A DNA stretch of 64,000 nt from Kitasatospora sp. SolWspMP-SS2h (GCF_003259315.1 NZ_QLLT01000014.1:142384-206383); one strand, 5' to 3'. Counted from the stretch's first letter, positions 42,533 through 51,391 are shown. Notes: a model not told the origin generated them from the letters alone. Program-made: numbers and translations.

Positions 42533-43810
42533 TCACCCTCCCTTCGGGTTGTTGACCGGAGCCTGGGCCTGTGCGGGCGGCGCCGCCGGGCGCGGCGGGT
42601 TCGCGGGCCGGGAGGCGTGCGCCGCGATGCCCGCGCCCGCCCCGCCACCGCCGGTCGGGGAGCCGGAACCGCCGCCCCCGCCCTCCGCGCCGCCGCGCGA
42701 ACCGTGCGTGGAGATGCCCTGCTTCACGAAGTTCGCCGGGCCGTTGATCATCGCGCTGCCGGCCTGCACCGCGCCCGCCCGGGCCCGCCGCATCGCCATC
42801 AGCTCGTCGCCGAAGCCCGGCACGAACCGGTACACCGCCGCGCTCGCGAAGATCGACAGGAACAGGATCGCCAGCCCCGCCAGCACCCGGCCGAAGTCGT
42901 CGTCCGCCCCCGCACCGGTCGCCACCGCGCCCGCCAGCCCCAGGATGATCACCACGATCGGCTTCGCCAGGTCCACCGCCAGCATCATCGCCGCCCACCG
43001 GCGCACGTGCTTCCACATCTGCTTGTCCACCAGGCCCGCGTACACCGCCGTCCCCAGCAGCGCGCCCACGTACAGCATCGCCGCCCGGATCACCAGCTCC
43101 ACCCAGAGCACCGCCGCGGCCAGCACCGCCACCAGCGACACCAGGATCAGGATCAGCGGACCGCCGCCGATGCTCCCCTTCTCCAGGGTGTCCGCGAACC
43201 CGCCCAGGTAGGTGCCCGTGTCGGACTTCGTGCCCGCCGAGATCGCGTCCGTCAGCCCGTCGGTGACGGTCACCACCGTGTACAGGATCAGCGGCGTGAA
43301 CGCCGAGGCGATCACCGTCAGCCACAGGAACCCGACCGCCTCCGCGAACGCCTGCCCCAGCGCCGCGCCGCGCACCGCCCGCTTGGTCACCGCCAGCAGC
43401 CACAGCACCAGCGTGATCACCGTCGAGACCGCGAACACCACCGCGTACTGCTGCAGGAACGCCGCGTTGGTGAAGTCGACCTTCGTCGTCCCGTCGATCG
43501 CCCCCGACAACTGCCGCACCACCCAGGCCGCCGCCTGCGCGCAGCCCTTCGCCAGCGACCCGAGCGGATCGGTGACGCCGGAGACGGCGCCCGTCCCGGG
43601 GATCACGGTGGCCCCGGGCGGGGCGCACTGGCTCCCCGCCCCGGGCAGCGGGACGTTCTGGGCGGCGCAGGTGGACGAGGGACTCGGTGTCGGATCGGCG
43701 GCCGCGACCCCCTGCAGGGCCAGCAGCGCGGTGAGTTGGAGGGCGCTCAGCGCGGCGCCGAGCGTCCCGGCCCGGCGCAGGAGGCGCAGTCTGGACGCGT
43801 CAGCGGGCAT
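42533..43810 (-). CDS. Polytopic membrane protein, VirB6/TrbL-like
   Basis: 425 residues from ATG with GGAGGG 7 nt upstream. It has a signal-like N-terminus (LSALQLTALLALQGVAAA), then a loop with two cysteines and about six membrane helices (from YAVVFAVSTVITLVLWLLAV to VLAGLAILFLSIFASAAVYRF). The tail is Gly/Ser/Pro/Ala-rich. Topology and position match VirB6/TrbL inner-membrane channel components. Its stop is 7 bp from the next gene. Confidence 0.72.
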   Translation of the reverse strand: MPADASRLRLLRRAGTLGAALSALQLTALLALQGVAAADPTPSPSSTCAAQNVPLPGAGSQCAPPGATVIPGTGAVSGVTDPLGSLAKGCAQAAAWVVRQLSGAIDGTTKVDFTNAAFLQQYAVVFAVSTVITLVLWLLAVTKRAVRGAALGQAFAEAVGFLWLTVIASAFTPLILYTVVTVTDGLTDAISAGTKSDTGTYLGGFADTLEKGSIGGGPLILILVSLVAVLAAAVLWVELVIRAAMLYVGALLGTAVYAGLVDKQMWKHVRRWAAMMLAVDLAKPIVVIILGLAGAVATGAGADDDFGRVLAGLAILFLSIFASAAVYRFVPGFGDELMAMRRARAGAVQAGSAMINGPANFVKQGISTHGSRGGAEGGGGGSGSPTGGGGAGAGIAAHASRPANPPRPAAPPAQAQAPVNNPKGG

Positions 43811-44618
43811 AGCGGAACCCTCCGAACTGCTGGACGGCATCGGCGATCTCTTTCGCGGTGGCCGCCTGCTGGTCGCCCGGCAGGGGGGCGGGGCCCGCGG
43901 CGCGGGAGTAGTCGGTGAGCTTCCAGTCGCTGCCGGTCCAGCGCATGGTGACGGTCAGGGTGTACCAGTCCTGGGTGACCGGGATGACGGAGCCCTCGCC
44001 GGTCAGGCCGTACAGGCCGGTGCACCAGACGTCGACCCGGGTGGCGGTGTCGGCCGCGTTGGTGGCGCGGGTGCCGACCGGGACGACCCGGTTGACGAAG
44101 GTCTGCCCCTTGGGCGGGCGGCCCTGCGCGTCCAGCCCGTAGCGCGCGTTCGTCTCCGGCGTGAACGCCTGATCGAGGCGGGCCCGGAGGGACTGGACGG
44201 CGGTGGGGTCGCCGATGGTGGCCAGGACGGTGCCGCGGCTGTCGGTGCGGAACATGTCGGTGGAGCCCAGGGCGACCGCGTAGTTGGCGGCGGCGGACTG
44301 CGCGCCCTGGTCGGTGTGCGGGTAGCCGGTGCCGACGCCGTTGGAGGTGGTGGTGACCGGCTGCTGGCCGCTGGCGGCGGTGCGGTCGGGGGAGGCGGCG
44401 GCCCCGGGGGCGCGGTCGCCGGAGGTGCCGGTGCCGGCGCGGCCGACCGGGGGCTTGTCCCGGTTGGCGACGGCGACGGCGACCACCAGCAGGGTGACGA
44501 CGGCGAGGACGGTCAGGAGGGTGCGCAGCGGCCGGGCCTGACGGCCGGTCGCGGGGGCGGTCTGTTCGGCGACCGGTAGCCGCGTACGGGTGTGCGGCTG
44601 GTCGTCGGACAACGGCAC
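43800..44618 (-). CDS. Single-TM protein, VirB8/TcpC-like
   Basis: 272 residues from a GTG with GGAGG upstream. One transmembrane helix (TLLTVLAVVTLLVVAVAVAN, about 33-52) is followed by an extracytoplasmic NTF2-like domain (YAVALGSTDMFRTDSRGTVL, RVDVWCTGLYGLTGE, WYTLTVTMRWTGSDWKLTDY). This is the TcpC/VirB8 arrangement of Gram-positive conjugation systems. The gene overlaps the following VirB6-like start by 11 bp, indicating coupling. Confidence 0.72.
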   Translation of the reverse strand: MPLSDDQPHTRTRLPVAEQTAPATGRQARPLRTLLTVLAVVTLLVVAVAVANRDKPPVGRAGTGTSGDRAPGAAASPDRTAASGQQPVTTTSNGVGTGYPHTDQGAQSAAANYAVALGSTDMFRTDSRGTVLATIGDPTAVQSLRARLDQAFTPETNARYGLDAQGRPPKGQTFVNRVVPVGTRATNAADTATRVDVWCTGLYGLTGEGSVIPVTQDWYTLTVTMRWTGSDWKLTDYSRAAGPAPLPGDQQAATAKEIADAVQQFGGFRYAR

Positions 44619-44746
44619 GGGGCCCTCCTGGTGGGGCGCCGCCGCGCGGGGCGCGCGGCGGCGTGACGGGTTGCTCGGCGGGGAAGTGCGGGGGCCGGGG
44701 TGCGGCGGACCGGATCAGTGCTGGTCGGAGGGGAGTTGTCCGCCCG

Positions 44747-45094
44747 TCAGATGGCCATGCCGTACACAATGGTGAACAGGGTGCCGAGCGAACCGATGAT
44801 GAACACGCCGGTCAGGCCCGCGACGATCAGCCCCTTGCCCTGTTCGGCGCTGAAGGTGTCGCGCATCGCGGTGGCGCCGATCCGCTGCTTGGCCGCGCCC
44901 CAGATGGCGATGGCGAGGCAGACCAAGATCGCCACCGCCATCACGACCTGGACCATGACCCGGGCCGAGGAGCCGAGGGTGGCGAACGGGCCCCAGTCCG
45001 GGGCGATCCCGCCGATGATGGTGTCGATGTCGGCCTTCTTGGGCGGGTCCTCCGCCAGGTACCGGATCACTGTGCTGTCCACGTTCAGGTCCAT
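44747..45094 (-). CDS. Small two-TM protein heading the T4SS-like operon (VirB2/TrbC-like topology)
   Basis: 115 residues from ATG (MDLNVDSTVIRYL). Two hydrophobic helices (about 46-66 and 88-112) are joined by a short basic loop (GAAKQRIGATAMRD). Size and topology resemble VirB2/TrbC pilin precursors, but no leader-cleavage site is obvious, so the match is tentative. It is the first gene of the run and faces the divergent muralytic enzyme across a 250-bp, unusually AT-richer region that should hold both promoters. Confidence 0.6.
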   Translation of the reverse strand: MDLNVDSTVIRYLAEDPPKKADIDTIIGGIAPDWGPFATLGSSARVMVQVVMAVAILVCLAIAIWGAAKQRIGATAMRDTFSAEQGKGLIVAGLTGVFIIGSLGTLFTIVYGMAI

Positions 45095-45344
45095 CCCATC
45101 TCACCGCCCGATCAGGAAAATTCAAGGCCCCGGACCACGGCCGAGCGAAGGGGCAGGGCCTGTTCTTGGCCAGATATGACGTCGACTTGGCTGCTTCTCG
45201 CGGATTGACCGTGGCTGGCCCGGACGTTCCGCCAGGATGTCCGGTGGTTCGAGGATACTGCCCGCCCTTGGTATCTGTGATGATTGCACCGGGCAATTGC
45301 GTAACAGGACATGGCCGCTGACGTTCCATCGGGATGGTGCTGGG

Positions 45345-46406
45345 ATGGTGCTCCGGAAGGCTCGGCTGGCGGGTGCCGCGACGGTGGTGCTCGCGATCGG
45401 TTTCGTGGGTGTGGTGACCCTCGGGACGTACGCGGCCAGCGGGGTGCCGGAGCGCTCCTCGGCGTCCCTCGGGCTGTCCGGCGGGACGGTGCCGGCCGCG
45501 TACCGGTCGCAGATCCAGCGGTGGGGCGCGCTCTGCCCGGAGATCTCAGCGCCGATGCTGGCCGCCCAGCTCTACCAGGAGAGCGGTTTCGACCCGTCGG
45601 CGAAGAGCCCGGTCGGGGCCGCCGGCATGGCCCAGTTCATGCCGGGCAGCTGGGATGCCTTCAGCGTCGACGGCGACGGCGACGGCAAGCGGGACGTCTG
45701 GAACCCGCTCGACGCGATCGCCTCCGCCGCCAGCTACGACTGCCTGCTGGCCAAGCAGGTCTCCAACGTCCCCGGTGACCGGCAGGCGAACATGCTGGCG
45801 GCCTACAACGCGGGCCCCGGCGCGGTCTCCCAGTACCGGGGCGTCCCGCCGTACAAGGAGACCCAGGGCTACGTCCGCAGCATCCAGGCGCTGGCGACGT
45901 CCTTCACCGCCCCGGCCGACCCCGGCGCGCAGCTGGCGCTGTCCAGGGAGGCGGCGGGCGCGATCTGGTTCGCGCAGAGCAAGCTGGGCACCGACTACCT
46001 GTGGGGCGGCACCGGGCAGAGCTGGGAGGACGGCCGGTTCGACTGCTCGGGCCTGACGCAGGCGGCGTTCCAGGCCGTCGGGATCGAGCTGCCCCGGGTG
46101 GCGAACGACCAGTGGTACGCCGGGCCGCACCCGTCCCGGGACCAACTCCGCCCCGGTGACCTGGTGTTCTTCGCCAACGACCTGGAGGACCCGCGCACCA
46201 TCCACCACGTGGGCCTCTACGTCGGCGGCGGCTACATGATCGACGCGCCGCACACCGGGGCCAAGGTCCGCTACGACACCATCGCGCAGAAGGACTACAT
46301 CGGGGCGACCCGGGTCACCCCGGACGGCGCCGCCGCGCTGCCCGACCGGAACCCGAACGACGGCACCATCACCAGGGGCGGCGGGCCGGGCGGCGCCGCG
46401 AGCTGA
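45345..46406 (+). CDS. Bifunctional lytic transglycosylase and NlpC/P60 endopeptidase (VirB1-like)
   Basis: 353 residues from ATG (MVLRKARLAG), with an N-terminal anchor or signal (AATVVLAIGFVGVVTLGTYA). The SLT domain has the catalytic Glu in QLYQESGFDPSAKS plus GMAQFMPGSW and NMLAAYNAGPGAV. The NlpC/P60 domain has Cys in GRFDCSGLTQAAF and His in IHHVGLYVGGGYM. It cuts both glycan and peptide of peptidoglycan, a common partner of T4SS. It is divergent from the T4SS-like operon. The start is less certain because no strong binding site precedes it. Confidence 0.88.
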   Translation: MVLRKARLAGAATVVLAIGFVGVVTLGTYAASGVPERSSASLGLSGGTVPAAYRSQIQRWGALCPEISAPMLAAQLYQESGFDPSAKSPVGAAGMAQFMPGSWDAFSVDGDGDGKRDVWNPLDAIASAASYDCLLAKQVSNVPGDRQANMLAAYNAGPGAVSQYRGVPPYKETQGYVRSIQALATSFTAPADPGAQLALSREAAGAIWFAQSKLGTDYLWGGTGQSWEDGRFDCSGLTQAAFQAVGIELPRVANDQWYAGPHPSRDQLRPGDLVFFANDLEDPRTIHHVGLYVGGGYMIDAPHTGAKVRYDTIAQKDYIGATRVTPDGAAALPDRNPNDGTITRGGGPGGAAS

Positions 46407-46578
46407 CCGGCCTCGGCATGTGCATGCGCGGTGGACGGTGAGTCAAGTTTGGGTAACGGTGCGTTTGGGGGGAAACCGCGGCGGCCTTGATCGCGTTGAC
46501 TGAGGAGGCTACCGGTCGTCCGCACCCGGAAGCACCACGATCTGGGACCACTGCGGAGAGCGGACAGGGAGGTGCGGC

Positions 46579-47331
46579 GTGCCGACGCTGCTCGCCGACG
46601 CCGGAGCCGGTTCGGGCGACCCCGACCTCGGCCTGCTCAAGGCCGTCAACGGCCTGGCCGCGGACGCCCCGGGCTGGCTGGACTCGCTGGTCGCCTGGAC
46701 GGCCGAGTACGGCATCCTGTTCGGCCTGGCCGCGATCGGCCTGGTCGCCTGGCTGGGCGCCCGCCGCCGCCCGGACGCCCCGGTCGCGGTGGCCGGTGTG
46801 CTGTGGGCGCCGCTCGCCGTGGCCGTCTCCGAGCTGGCCAACCTGCCGATCTCGCAGCTCGTCGACCGGCCCCGCCCGTTCGTCACCCACCCCGAGCTGG
46901 ACGTGCTGGTGCCCGGCAAGGAGGACACCCTCTCCTTCGTCAGCGATCACTCGGCGATGTCGATGGGCGTCGCGGTCGCGCTGTTCCTGGTCAACCGCCG
47001 GCTCGGCCTGGCGGCCGGGGCGCTGGCCCTGCTCCAGGGCTTCTGCCGGCTGTTCGTCGGCGTGCACTACCCGACCGACGTGCTCGGCGGCTACGCGCTG
47101 GCCACCGCCGTGGTGCTGCTGCTGGCCCCGCTGGCGATGGCGGTGCTGGTGCCGCTGTGCCACGCGCTGTCCCGCGGCGCGCTGCGCCCGCTGGTGGTGG
47201 CCCGCGCCGCCGCCGCGGACTCCGGCCGCCGCCGCCAGGCCGCGCCCGCCGCCCGCCGGTCGGGCCGCCGGGCCGGGCGGGACCGGAGCCCCGAGCCGGA
47301 GCGCGGGTCCGGGTCCGACCTCGCCGCCTGA
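46579..47331 (+). CDS. PAP2-family phosphatase, membrane
   Basis: 250 residues from a GTG with GGGAGG upstream. About five membrane helices. PAP2 motifs: a RPRPF motif in LVDRPRPFVTHPE, SDHS in LSFVSDHSAMSMG and RLFVGVHYPTDVLGG. The tail (after about 200) is basic and hydrophilic. It should dephosphorylate lipid phosphates such as undecaprenyl-pyrophosphate or phosphatidate. Its upstream region contains TTGACT near 46496. Confidence 0.88.
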   Translation: MPTLLADAGAGSGDPDLGLLKAVNGLAADAPGWLDSLVAWTAEYGILFGLAAIGLVAWLGARRRPDAPVAVAGVLWAPLAVAVSELANLPISQLVDRPRPFVTHPELDVLVPGKEDTLSFVSDHSAMSMGVAVALFLVNRRLGLAAGALALLQGFCRLFVGVHYPTDVLGGYALATAVVLLLAPLAMAVLVPLCHALSRGALRPLVVARAAAADSGRRRQAAPAARRSGRRAGRDRSPEPERGSGSDLAA

Positions 47332-47387
47332 CCCGCACCGGCCGGGTCCGTCCGGCTGCTCATGGCCCGTCCCGCCCGGCCGGGCGC

Positions 47388-47588
47388 TCAGCCGTCGCCG
47401 TCCGGGTCCGCGAGGTGCTCCGCGGCGTCGCGCCGGGACTTGTCCCGGGAGCGCCGCCCGGGGGCGAACCAGCCGCAGGCGCAGTGGGCGAAGCTGAACG
47501 AGCCGCGTTCCGTCACCTCCACCCGGTGCTCGTCCGGGTGGTCGGTCCGCGTCGTCCCGCCGGGCGCTCCGGGGCGCTGATCTGCCAC
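47388..47588 (-). CDS. Small hypothetical protein with Cys pair
   Basis: 66 residues from a GTG (VADQRPGAPGG); another GTG three codons upstream is possible. After a Pro/Gly/Thr-rich start it contains HRVEVTERGSFSFAHCACGW and a basic RRSRDKSRRDAAEHL helix. The CxC followed by W suggests a small metal-binding or knuckle-like unit, not proven. I do not recognise a family of known function. It is convergent with the PAP2 gene. Confidence 0.55.
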   Translation of the reverse strand: MADQRPGAPGGTTRTDHPDEHRVEVTERGSFSFAHCACGWFAPGRRSRDKSRRDAAEHLADPDGDG

Positions 47589-47747
47589 GTCCTTCACGGT
47601 ATCCCGCCCGGGCGGCCCGGCCTCCCGTCCGACCGGTGAACGGCGGCGTAACCTTCCGCGCCCCAACTCGTTTGCCGGGCAAGCGCTCTGCCCATCCGGG
47701 GCGGTTGCTTGCCGGGTCATCCGGGGCCCGAGGGGGTTGTCGAAGAA

Positions 47748-48578
47748 GTGAAGAAGCTCAACCGCGCCGCGGCCGCGGCCCTGCTCGTCACGGTGCTGTC
47801 GGCCTGTAGCGGCGGCGGCCAGGACCGGTCGGGCTCCGCCGACCGGCTCTCCGCCGACCCGCTGACGGCGGTCCGCTCGGCCGCCGACATCACCGGCCGC
47901 ACCGGCTCGGTGACCGCGACCACCGAGCTGACCACCGAGTCCGCCGACAAGAAGGCGGTGTTCAGCGGCACCGGCGGCTACGACTACGTGAAGCGGATCG
48001 GCCGGCTGGAGATCGACGTGCCGCCGGGCGCCGCCACCACCGGGAAGATCACCGAGGTGGTGCTGCCCGGCACGGTGTACCTGCAGAACAGCGGCGCGAA
48101 GATCCCCGAGGGCAAGTGGGTCAGGCTGGACGTGCGCCAGCTCCCCGACGGCAACCTGGTGAGCTCCGGCGCCACCGACCCGGCCACCGCGGCGGGCGCG
48201 CTGCGCGGCGCGCAGAGCGCCGAGCTGGTCGGCACCGAGGCGGCGGACGGCGGGGAGCTCAAGCACTACCGGGGCACCCTGGACCTGGCGAAGGCCGCCG
48301 ACGCGACCGGCGGGCGCGGGGCGGACGGCCTGCGGATGGCCGCCCAGACCTTCACGGTGAAGGAGATCCCGTACGAGGTCTGGCTGGACGGCCAGGGCCG
48401 GCTGCATAAGGTGGTGGAGAACTTCACCTTCGCCGGGGTGGCCGGCTCCACCGCGGCCAAGGACCAGGTCAAGGTGGTCTCCACGCTGTCGCTGGCCGAC
48501 TTCGGCACGCCGGTGGAGGCCGCCGAGCCCGCCGCCGGGGACATCTACTCGATGCAGGCCAGCCCCTCGCCGAAGTGA
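47748..48578 (+). CDS. LppX/LprAFG-like lipoprotein
   Basis: 276 residues from a GTG (VKKLNRAAAA). Lipobox LSAC (Cys at about 18) after a hydrophobic stretch indicates a lipidated, exported protein. The mature part has the LppX_LprAFG pattern: DPLTAVRSAADITGRTGSVT, KRIGRLEIDV, GKWVRLDVRQLP and KVVSTLSLADFG at the end. Mycobacterial relatives carry lipids. A lipid or lipoglycan ligand is inferred. Confidence 0.8.
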   Translation: MKKLNRAAAAALLVTVLSACSGGGQDRSGSADRLSADPLTAVRSAADITGRTGSVTATTELTTESADKKAVFSGTGGYDYVKRIGRLEIDVPPGAATTGKITEVVLPGTVYLQNSGAKIPEGKWVRLDVRQLPDGNLVSSGATDPATAAGALRGAQSAELVGTEAADGGELKHYRGTLDLAKAADATGGRGADGLRMAAQTFTVKEIPYEVWLDGQGRLHKVVENFTFAGVAGSTAAKDQVKVVSTLSLADFGTPVEAAEPAAGDIYSMQASPSPK

Positions 48579-48716
48579 CCGGCCGCCGCCCGGGCCCACC
48601 CGTTTCGGGCGGCAGAGATGGCCCGTCCGTGCCATGTGGCCCGGCCCGCGGCTCCCTACGCTGGTACGGGGCGGGCAGAGCGGTGCGGCGGACGGGGCGC
48701 GGAAGGGGTGGAGGCC

Positions 48717-48974
48717 ATGGCATCCGGGGAGAACGGCACCGGCGGCCACGACAGAACCGCACTGGACGAGATCGACCTGACCGGTGAGCTGATGATCGCC
48801 GCTTCGGCCAGCCGCGCGGAACGGCTGGCCGCCGAGCAGATCGACGAGGTGCTGCTGGCCCCCCGCGGCGGACCGGACCGGCCGGAGCCGCGGACACCGG
48901 AACCGCGGACACCGCAGCAGCGGGCACCGGAGCCGCGGACGCCGCAGCAGCGGGCGCCGGAACGGGGCCGTTGA
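48717..48974 (+). CDS. Small acidic protein with C-terminal 10-residue repeat
   Basis: 85 residues from ATG (GGAGGCC just upstream). The N-terminal half (ALDEIDLTGELMIAASASRA, then ERLAAEQIDEVLLA) looks like a compact helical unit. The C-terminal third is a repeat: PEPRT, then PEPRTPQQRA twice (residues 61-70 and 71-80). No known function. The helical part appears to be the conserved segment; the repeat is likely a disordered tail. Confidence 0.6.
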   Translation: MASGENGTGGHDRTALDEIDLTGELMIAASASRAERLAAEQIDEVLLAPRGGPDRPEPRTPEPRTPQQRAPEPRTPQQRAPERGR

Positions 48975-49013
48975 CCGGTCGTCAGCCCGCCGCGGCGGCC
49001 GCGGCGGCCCCGC

Positions 49014-49367
49014 TCAGGTGCGCAGCAGCCGGGCGATGGCCGCGCTGGCCTCGGCGACCTTGGCGTCCAGTTCCTCGCCGCCGTCCTCCGCGGCGGCCGC
49101 GGCGGCCACGCAGTGCCGCAGGTGCTCCTCCAGCAGGGAGAGCGCGAAGGACTGCAGCGCCTTGGTGGAGGCGGACACCTGGGTGAGGATGTCGATGCAG
49201 TAGACGTCCTCGTCGACCATCCGCTGGAGGCCGCGGATCTGACCCTCGATCCGGCGCAGCCGCTTGAGGTGCGCCTCCTTCTCGCCGCTGTACCCGTGCG
49301 GGCCGCCGGGCGCGGGGTGGCAGGCCGCCGGGGCGGCGTCGGTGCTCGGGGTGTCGATGGTGGTCAT
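49014..49367 (-). CDS. csoR: Copper-sensing repressor CsoR
   Basis: 117 residues from ATG (MTTIDTPSTD). The CsoR fold is all-helical: LKRLRRIEGQIRGLQRMVDE. The copper ligands are Cys in VYCIDILTQ, then His and Cys in EEHLRHC, the C-H-C set of CsoR. The Ala/Glu-rich tail is typical of Streptomyces. It represses copper efflux genes when Cu(I)-free. It is divergent from the DUF47-pit pair. A half-site like GGGGTACC lies upstream near 49430, but no complete operator is clear. Confidence 0.88.
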   Translation of the reverse strand: MTTIDTPSTDAAPAACHPAPGGPHGYSGEKEAHLKRLRRIEGQIRGLQRMVDEDVYCIDILTQVSASTKALQSFALSLLEEHLRHCVAAAAAAEDGGEELDAKVAEASAAIARLLRT

Positions 49368-49619
49368 CCGATCCGCCCTCTTGGTCTCGGTGCTCGGCCC
49401 GCCCCCGGTCTTCGGCCGGGAGGTACCCCATCCTCCAACACGCGGCACCGTCGGGGTGTTCCGCCGTCCGGGCGTCAGCACAGAGATCCCCCTGCAGAGC
49501 GGGAGCAAACCGGCGTGTCGTGGGACACACTTAGGGCGCGCGTCGGCATCCCCGTGTCCACGAGCGGGGCGCGTGCGCCTAGCATCGTCAAGTACCGACC
49601 CCGCACATCGGAGATTTCC

Positions 49620-50240
49620 GTGCGTTTTAGCCTGACCCCGAAGGAGACGAGCTTCTACGACATGTTCGCCGCCGCCGCGGAGAACCTCGTCGTCGGATCG
49701 AAGCTCCTGCTGGAACTACTGGGCTCGGACGTGTCAGCCCGCGCGGAGATCGTCGAGCGCATGCGCGCCGCCGAGCACGCCGGGGACGACACCACCCATG
49801 CGATCTTCCACCAGTTGAACTCCTCGTTCATCACCCCGTTCGACCGGGAGGACATCTACAACCTGGCCTCCTCGCTCGACGACATCATGGACTTCATGGA
49901 GGAGGCCGTCGACCTGGTCGTGCTGTACGACATCGAGACCCTCCCGAAGGGCATCGAGCAGCAGATCGAGGTGCTGGCCCGGGCCGCCGAGCTGACCGCG
50001 GAGGCGATGCCCAACCTGCGGTCGATGTCGAACCTCACCGAGTACTGGATCGAGGTCAACCGGCTGGAGAACCAGGCGGACCAGATCCACCGCAAGCTGC
50101 TGGCCCACCTGTTCTCCGGCCAGTACGAGGCGATCGAGGTGCTGAAGCTCAAGCAGGTCGTGGACGTCCTCGAAGAGGCCGCCGACGCGTTCGAGCACGT
50201 GGCCAACACGGTGGAGACCATCGCCGTCAAGGAGTCCTGA
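49620..50240 (+). CDS. DUF47/PhoU-like accessory protein of Pit transporter
   Basis: 206 residues from a GTG (VRFSLTPKETSFY). All-helical, PhoU-like; landmarks are FYDMFAAAAENLVVGSKLL, AEHAGDDTTHAIFHQL, ITPFDREDIYNLASSLDDIM (metal-binding E/D motif) and VLEEAADAFEHVANTVE. It is translationally close to pit (5 bp apart) and is thought to regulate it. A TAGCAT -10 lies at 49580-49585. Confidence 0.88.
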   Translation: MRFSLTPKETSFYDMFAAAAENLVVGSKLLLELLGSDVSARAEIVERMRAAEHAGDDTTHAIFHQLNSSFITPFDREDIYNLASSLDDIMDFMEEAVDLVVLYDIETLPKGIEQQIEVLARAAELTAEAMPNLRSMSNLTEYWIEVNRLENQADQIHRKLLAHLFSGQYEAIEVLKLKQVVDVLEEAADAFEHVANTVETIAVKES

Positions 50241-50245
50241 CCTCC

Positions 50246-51241
50246 GTGGACATGGCAGCACTGATCGTCGTCATCGGCGTCGCTTTCTTCTTCACGTACA
50301 CGAACGGCTTCCACGACTCCGCCAACGCGATCGCCACCTCGGTCTCCACCCGGGCGCTGACCCCCCGGGCGGCGCTGGCGATGGCCGCGGTGATGAACCT
50401 GGCGGGCGCCTTCCTCGGCAGCGGGGTGGCGAAGACCGTCTCCGAGGGGATCATCGAGACCCCGACCGGCAGCAAGGGCATGGCGATCCTGTTCGCGGCC
50501 CTGGTCGGGGCGATCACCTGGAACCTGGTCACCTGGTACTTCGGCCTGCCGTCCTCCTCCTCGCACGCGCTGTTCGGCGGCATGGTGGGCGCGGCGCTGG
50601 CCGGCGGGATCGGGGTGGTCTGGCACGGCGTGATCGACAAGATCATCGTCCCGATGATCGTCTCGCCGGTGGTCGGCCTGGTCGGCGGCTTCCTGGTGAT
50701 GCTGGCGATCCTGTGGATCTTCCGGAAGGCCAACCCGCACAAGGCCAAGCGCAACTTCCGGGTGGCGCAGACCGCCTCGGCGGCGGCGATGGCGCTGGCG
50801 CACGGCCTGCAGGACGCCCAGAAGACCATGGGCATCGTGGTGATGGCACTGACCATCTCCGGCCACCAGTCCGGCAACGGCATCCCGATCTGGGTGAAGC
50901 TCTCCTGCGCCACGATGCTCTCGCTGGGCACCTACGCGGGCGGCTGGCGGATCATGCGCACCCTCGGCCGGAAGATCATCGAGCTGGACCCGCCGCAGGG
51001 CTTCGCCGCCGAGGCCACCGCCTCCGCGGTCATGTACGTCACCTCGTTCGTCTACGCGGCGCCGATCTCCACCACCCACGTGATCACCTCGGCGATCATG
51101 GGCGTGGGCGCCACCAAGCGGGTCCGCGCGGTCCGCTGGGGGGTGGCGAAGAACATCGTGATGGGCTGGTTCATCACCATGCCGGCGGCGGCGATCGTGG
51201 CCGCCGCGGTGTACGGGGTCGTGAACCTGCTGGTCCTGTGA
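50246..51241 (+). CDS. pit: Low-affinity inorganic phosphate transporter, Pit family
   Basis: 331 residues from a GTG; an ATG two codons later is an alternative. About ten membrane helices. The PiT signatures are NGFHDSANAIATSVSTRALT (N-terminal GFHDxANA) and its C-terminal copy AHGLQDAQKTMGI, plus GLPSSSSHALFGG and APISTTHVITSAI. It moves neutral metal-phosphate with protons. It is followed by terminator hairpins facing pstB. Confidence 0.92.
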   Translation: MDMAALIVVIGVAFFFTYTNGFHDSANAIATSVSTRALTPRAALAMAAVMNLAGAFLGSGVAKTVSEGIIETPTGSKGMAILFAALVGAITWNLVTWYFGLPSSSSHALFGGMVGAALAGGIGVVWHGVIDKIIVPMIVSPVVGLVGGFLVMLAILWIFRKANPHKAKRNFRVAQTASAAAMALAHGLQDAQKTMGIVVMALTISGHQSGNGIPIWVKLSCATMLSLGTYAGGWRIMRTLGRKIIELDPPQGFAAEATASAVMYVTSFVYAAPISTTHVITSAIMGVGATKRVRAVRWGVAKNIVMGWFITMPAAAIVAAAVYGVVNLLVL

Positions 51242-51276
51242 CCCCCGCCGCGCCGTAGAGCCGGCCGCGGACGGAG

Positions 51277-51309
51277 AGGGCCCGCCCCCACAGCACGGGG
51301 GCGGGCCCT
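51277..51309. terminator. Bidirectional terminator between pit and pstB
   Basis: A perfect 13-bp stem (51277-51289 with 51297-51309, AGGGCCCGCCCCC) and a 7-nt loop. A second stem CTCCGCGGCG/CGCCGCGGAG follows at 51319-51352. Confidence 0.88.
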
Positions 51310-51391
51310 TCCCGCTGGCTCCGCGGCGGCACCGCCATGCAGCGCCGCGGAGCAGTTCGTGCGGCCTCGCGCGGACGGCGCGCGGGGCCGG

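Noticed and set aside
45095..45344. A riboswitch (such as the c-di-AMP type) upstream of the NlpC/P60 enzyme.
   Set aside because: The region is AT-richer and plausible as a leader, but I could not recognise the conserved core motifs of any riboswitch class.
47600..47747. A possible regulatory repeat (TTGCCGGG twice) upstream of the lipoprotein.
   Set aside because: Two short GC-rich matches with irregular spacing are not distinguishable from chance here.
49425..49445. A CsoR operator upstream of csoR (GGAGGTACCCCATCCTCC).
   Set aside because: Only one half resembles the TACCCC/GGGGTA operator half-site; the palindrome is incomplete.
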